This document shows, piece by piece, positions 62,474-64,000 of a stretch of 64,000 nucleotides of DNA. How positions within the stretch are numbered: position 1 is the stretch's first letter; each line of letters begins with the position of its first letter. The DNA lies in NCBI RefSeq assembly GCF_019352175.1, contig NZ_JACBYI010000010.1, positions 62,001 to 126,000 of the forward strand, in the 5' to 3' direction. The notes beneath the pieces are model-generated. The model was not told where the DNA came from. It did no database searches and was given only the letters and a program-made list of their open reading frames with translations. The DNA comes from Paenibacillus sp. S150 (GTDB taxonomy: Bacteria; Bacillota; Bacilli; Paenibacillales; Paenibacillaceae). The translations under genes were made by a program, and so were the position numbers.

Positions 62474-63442
62474 ATGACACTCAATATAGGGATTGTAGGA
62501 ACAGGCTGGTTCTCCAAAATGCATGCGGATTTGCTGGCGGGAACGGAGGATGTGAAGCTTCAGGCCGTCTGCGGCAGCAGCAGGCAAAAGGGTGAGGACA
62601 TGGCTCTTGCCTATGGTGCCAAAGGCTACGGCGAAATTACAGAGATGCTGGATGCCCACAAGCTGGATGCTGTTTATATTTGTGTGCCTCCGCAGTCCCA
62701 CGGAGCGATAGAGCGGGCACTGATTCGCAGGGAAATCCCTTTTTTCGTCGAGAAGCCGCTGGGTTCGGGCACAGAGATTCCGGCGAGCCTGCTGCAGGAT
62801 ATCAAGGCGCATCAGCTGCTGACCTCAGTCGGCTACCATTTCCGTTATCAGGAGAATATCGCGAGGCTTAAGGAATTTCTCAGCGGCGACAAGGTGGGGA
62901 TGATTGTCGGACAGTGGATGGGCGGCATGCCCGGTGTTGCCTGGTGGCGTGATCAGGAGCAGTCGGGTGGACAATTTACCGAGCAGACGACTCATATCGT
63001 CGATTTGCTGCGTTATCTGGGCGGCGAGGTAACGGAAGTATACGCCATGTTCGGCAGCCGCATTATGCATGAGCTGCATGAAGGTGTAACGGTAGCTGAT
63101 GTGGGTACGGTATCGCTCAAGCTGAACAACGGCATAGTAGCGAATATCTCGAATACCTGCGTGCTGCCGGGTGAGGTAGGGCGGGTAGGCCTTAGCTTCT
63201 ATAATGACAAGGGGCTGCTCGATTGGAATCCGGAACGTCTGCTGGAGGTGCGCAGCGGCGACAGCAAGGAATACACAAATTCAGGCAATCCTTACGCTGC
63301 CGAGAGCGAGGCCTTCCTGCATGCGGTGCGGACCGGCGACCATTCGCGTATTCTCAGCGACTACGAAGACGGCTACCGGACGCTGAAGGTGACCTGTGCA
63401 GCCTATGATTCGGCGCAAAGCGGATTGCCGGTGAAGCTGTAA
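62474..63442 (+). CDS. Gfo/Idh/MocA family oxidoreductase (second copy)
   Basis: Encodes 322 residues. AGGAGG precedes the ATG. The N-terminal NAD(P)-binding fold begins LNIGIVGTGWFSKMHADLL. The catalytic VEKPLGSG (EKP at 93-95) is followed by a C-terminal substrate domain with YHFRYQENI, GGQFTEQTTHIVDLLRYLGGEV and EAFLHAVRTGDHSRILSDYEDGYRTLKV. It differs clearly from the 42807-43805 protein, so this is not a recent duplication. Reaction and substrate are unknown, with polyol or sugar dehydrogenation likely. Confidence 0.9.
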   Translation: MTLNIGIVGTGWFSKMHADLLAGTEDVKLQAVCGSSRQKGEDMALAYGAKGYGEITEMLDAHKLDAVYICVPPQSHGAIERALIRREIPFFVEKPLGSGTEIPASLLQDIKAHQLLTSVGYHFRYQENIARLKEFLSGDKVGMIVGQWMGGMPGVAWWRDQEQSGGQFTEQTTHIVDLLRYLGGEVTEVYAMFGSRIMHELHEGVTVADVGTVSLKLNNGIVANISNTCVLPGEVGRVGLSFYNDKGLLDWNPERLLEVRSGDSKEYTNSGNPYAAESEAFLHAVRTGDHSRILSDYEDGYRTLKVTCAAYDSAQSGLPVKL

Positions 63443-63483
63443 AGACAGTGAACGACTGAGCATGAGTTTATGCCCCCAAAAAA

Positions 63484-63512
63484 GAGACCTGCAGCAGAGC
63501 TGTCAGGTCTTT
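63484..63512 (-). terminator. Terminator of the LrgB-family gene
   Basis: AGACCTG pairs with CAGGTCT. On the minus strand a TTTTTT run follows at 63477-63483. It also follows the oxidoreductase gene on the plus strand, so it may act in both directions. Confidence 0.75.
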
Positions 63513-63530
63513 GGCCCAAGCCGGGACGGC

Positions 63531-64000
63531 CTAATGGAGGAAAACCGCGAGGAGAGCAGGCGCAAGTCCTATGGAGAACAGCGCTGTCAGAATCATCGCG
63601 ATACTGGAGATGGTGCCGGTCAGCGAACTCAGCTCGAAGGCTTTGGAGGTGCCCGTACCGTGCGCTGCGGTTCCCAGCGATACACCGCGCGCAATTTCGT
63701 TGTCAATGCGGAAGAGGCGCAGCACAGACGGCCCCATCAGCGTACCCAGCACTCCGGTCAGAATCACGAATACTGCCGTTATGCTCGGAACGCCGCCGAT
63801 GCTTTGCGAGATGCTCATGGCGATCGGTGTAGTTACCGAACGAGGTACGAGGCTGGTTGCGAGATCGCCGCTGAGGTGCAGCCATTTGGCCAGCAGCATC
63901 GAGGAGAGCACCGCCATTACCGTCCCTGAGAGCACGCCTGCCGCAATTTCGGCGGCGTGCTTTTTGAGTACCTTGAAGTTTTTATGCAAAGGGATTGCAA
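63531..64000 (-). CDS. LrgB family protein, 5' end beyond the window
   Basis: Partial: the window ends before the start codon. The visible frame stays open to base 64000 and encodes roughly the C-terminal two-thirds of an LrgB/CidB-family membrane protein. Segments KHAAEIAAGVLSG, LVPRSVTTPIAMSISQSIGG and GVLGTLMGPSVLRLFRI, then ARGVSLGTAAHGTGTSKAFEL, are characteristic. Residues immediately before the TTG at 63989 continue the family sequence (IPLHKNFK), so that TTG is not the start. The family is linked to murein hydrolase export and programmed lysis, usually with LrgA. An LrgA gene would lie outside the window, if present. Confidence 0.9.
   Translation of the reverse strand, partial: AIPLHKNFKVLKKHAAEIAAGVLSGTVMAVLSSMLLAKWLHLSGDLATSLVPRSVTTPIAMSISQSIGGVPSITAVFVILTGVLGTLMGPSVLRLFRIDNEIARGVSLGTAAHGTGTSKAFELSSLTGTISSIAMILTALFSIGLAPALLAVFLH

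Noticed and set aside
63531..63989. A complete 152-residue LrgB gene starting at TTG 63989
   Set aside because: Codons just upstream of that TTG continue family-like sequence to the window edge, and LrgB is normally about 230 residues. The gene is therefore cut by the window.
1..64000. tRNA, rRNA, CRISPR arrays, insertion sequences or prophage
   Set aside because: No cloverleaf-like tRNA sequence, no regular spacer-repeat array, no transposase or integrase, and no phage structural gene was recognised.

Overview
The window looks like a chromosomal segment of a Paenibacillus-type member of the Bacillales. This is inferred, not proven. Base composition is moderately GC-rich. Nearly every gene has a strong AGGAGG/GGGAGG-type ribosome-binding site. 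The gene content also fits: MprF, a lipoteichoic-acid-synthase-like enzyme, an SLH surface protein, several GGDEF/EAL proteins and a PucR regulator. I saw no rRNA, tRNA, CRISPR array, insertion sequence or prophage. The right-most gene (LrgB family) runs off the edge.

Layout. 0-4.5 kb: a small FlxA-like protein, the lysyl-phosphatidylglycerol synthase/flippase MprF and a nitroreductase-like protein. 4.5-7.8 kb: an ECF vitamin transporter, with an ATPase-EcfT fusion and a second ATPase on the minus strand and the biotin S component BioY on the plus strand. 8.5-11 kb: a cytoplasmic alpha-amylase and a DUF72 protein. 11.4-13 kb: a 7TM-PAS-GGDEF diguanylate cyclase.

13.4-26.5 kb is the metabolic centrepiece, a reductive pyrimidine degradation locus. 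It holds an ABC importer of the NMT1/THI5 type, methylmalonate/malonate-semialdehyde dehydrogenase, an omega-amino-acid aminotransferase, a PucR-family regulator, dihydropyrimidine dehydrogenase PreT-PreA, dihydropyrimidinase and a 79-residue protein of unknown function. The enzymes would take uracil or thymine to the N-carbamoyl-beta-amino acid, and the beta-amino acid to an acyl-CoA. The beta-ureidopropionase that joins the two halves is not in the window. The promoter regions of the transporter operon and of preT share two palindromic motifs, which suggests common control.

26.6-29.3 kb: a methionine-type ABC importer (metNIQ) behind a leader with its own intrinsic terminator and no recognisable S-box. 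29.4-41.6 kb: a GNAT pseudogene, a TVP38-type membrane protein, a cysteine-desulfurase-like enzyme, a DsrE-like protein, a GH27 alpha-galactosidase with an AraC regulator, a small membrane protein, two membrane GGDEF-EAL proteins and an acetate-transporter-family protein. 41.8-45.3 kb: a MenA-like prenyltransferase, a Gfo/Idh/MocA oxidoreductase and a cystine/dicarboxylate-type symporter.

45.4-50.3 kb is the most unusual stretch. A sigma-A-like promoter is followed by two tandem copies of a hairpin-plus-terminator RNA module. After these come a secreted Ala/Pro-rich protein and a 1238-residue SLH protein with two thioredoxin-like domains, only one of which keeps a cysteine. 50.5-64 kb: an ABC-2 exporter, an MHYT-GGDEF-EAL protein, a chemotaxis receptor, a MarR regulator, an LTA-synthase-like enzyme, a nuclease-helicase fusion, a second Gfo/Idh/MocA oxidoreductase and the partial LrgB.

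A family of imperfect palindromic repeats is scattered between genes (about 3.5, 7.1, 32.1, 50.3 and 55.3 kb). A second repeat type is clustered at 8.2-8.4 kb.
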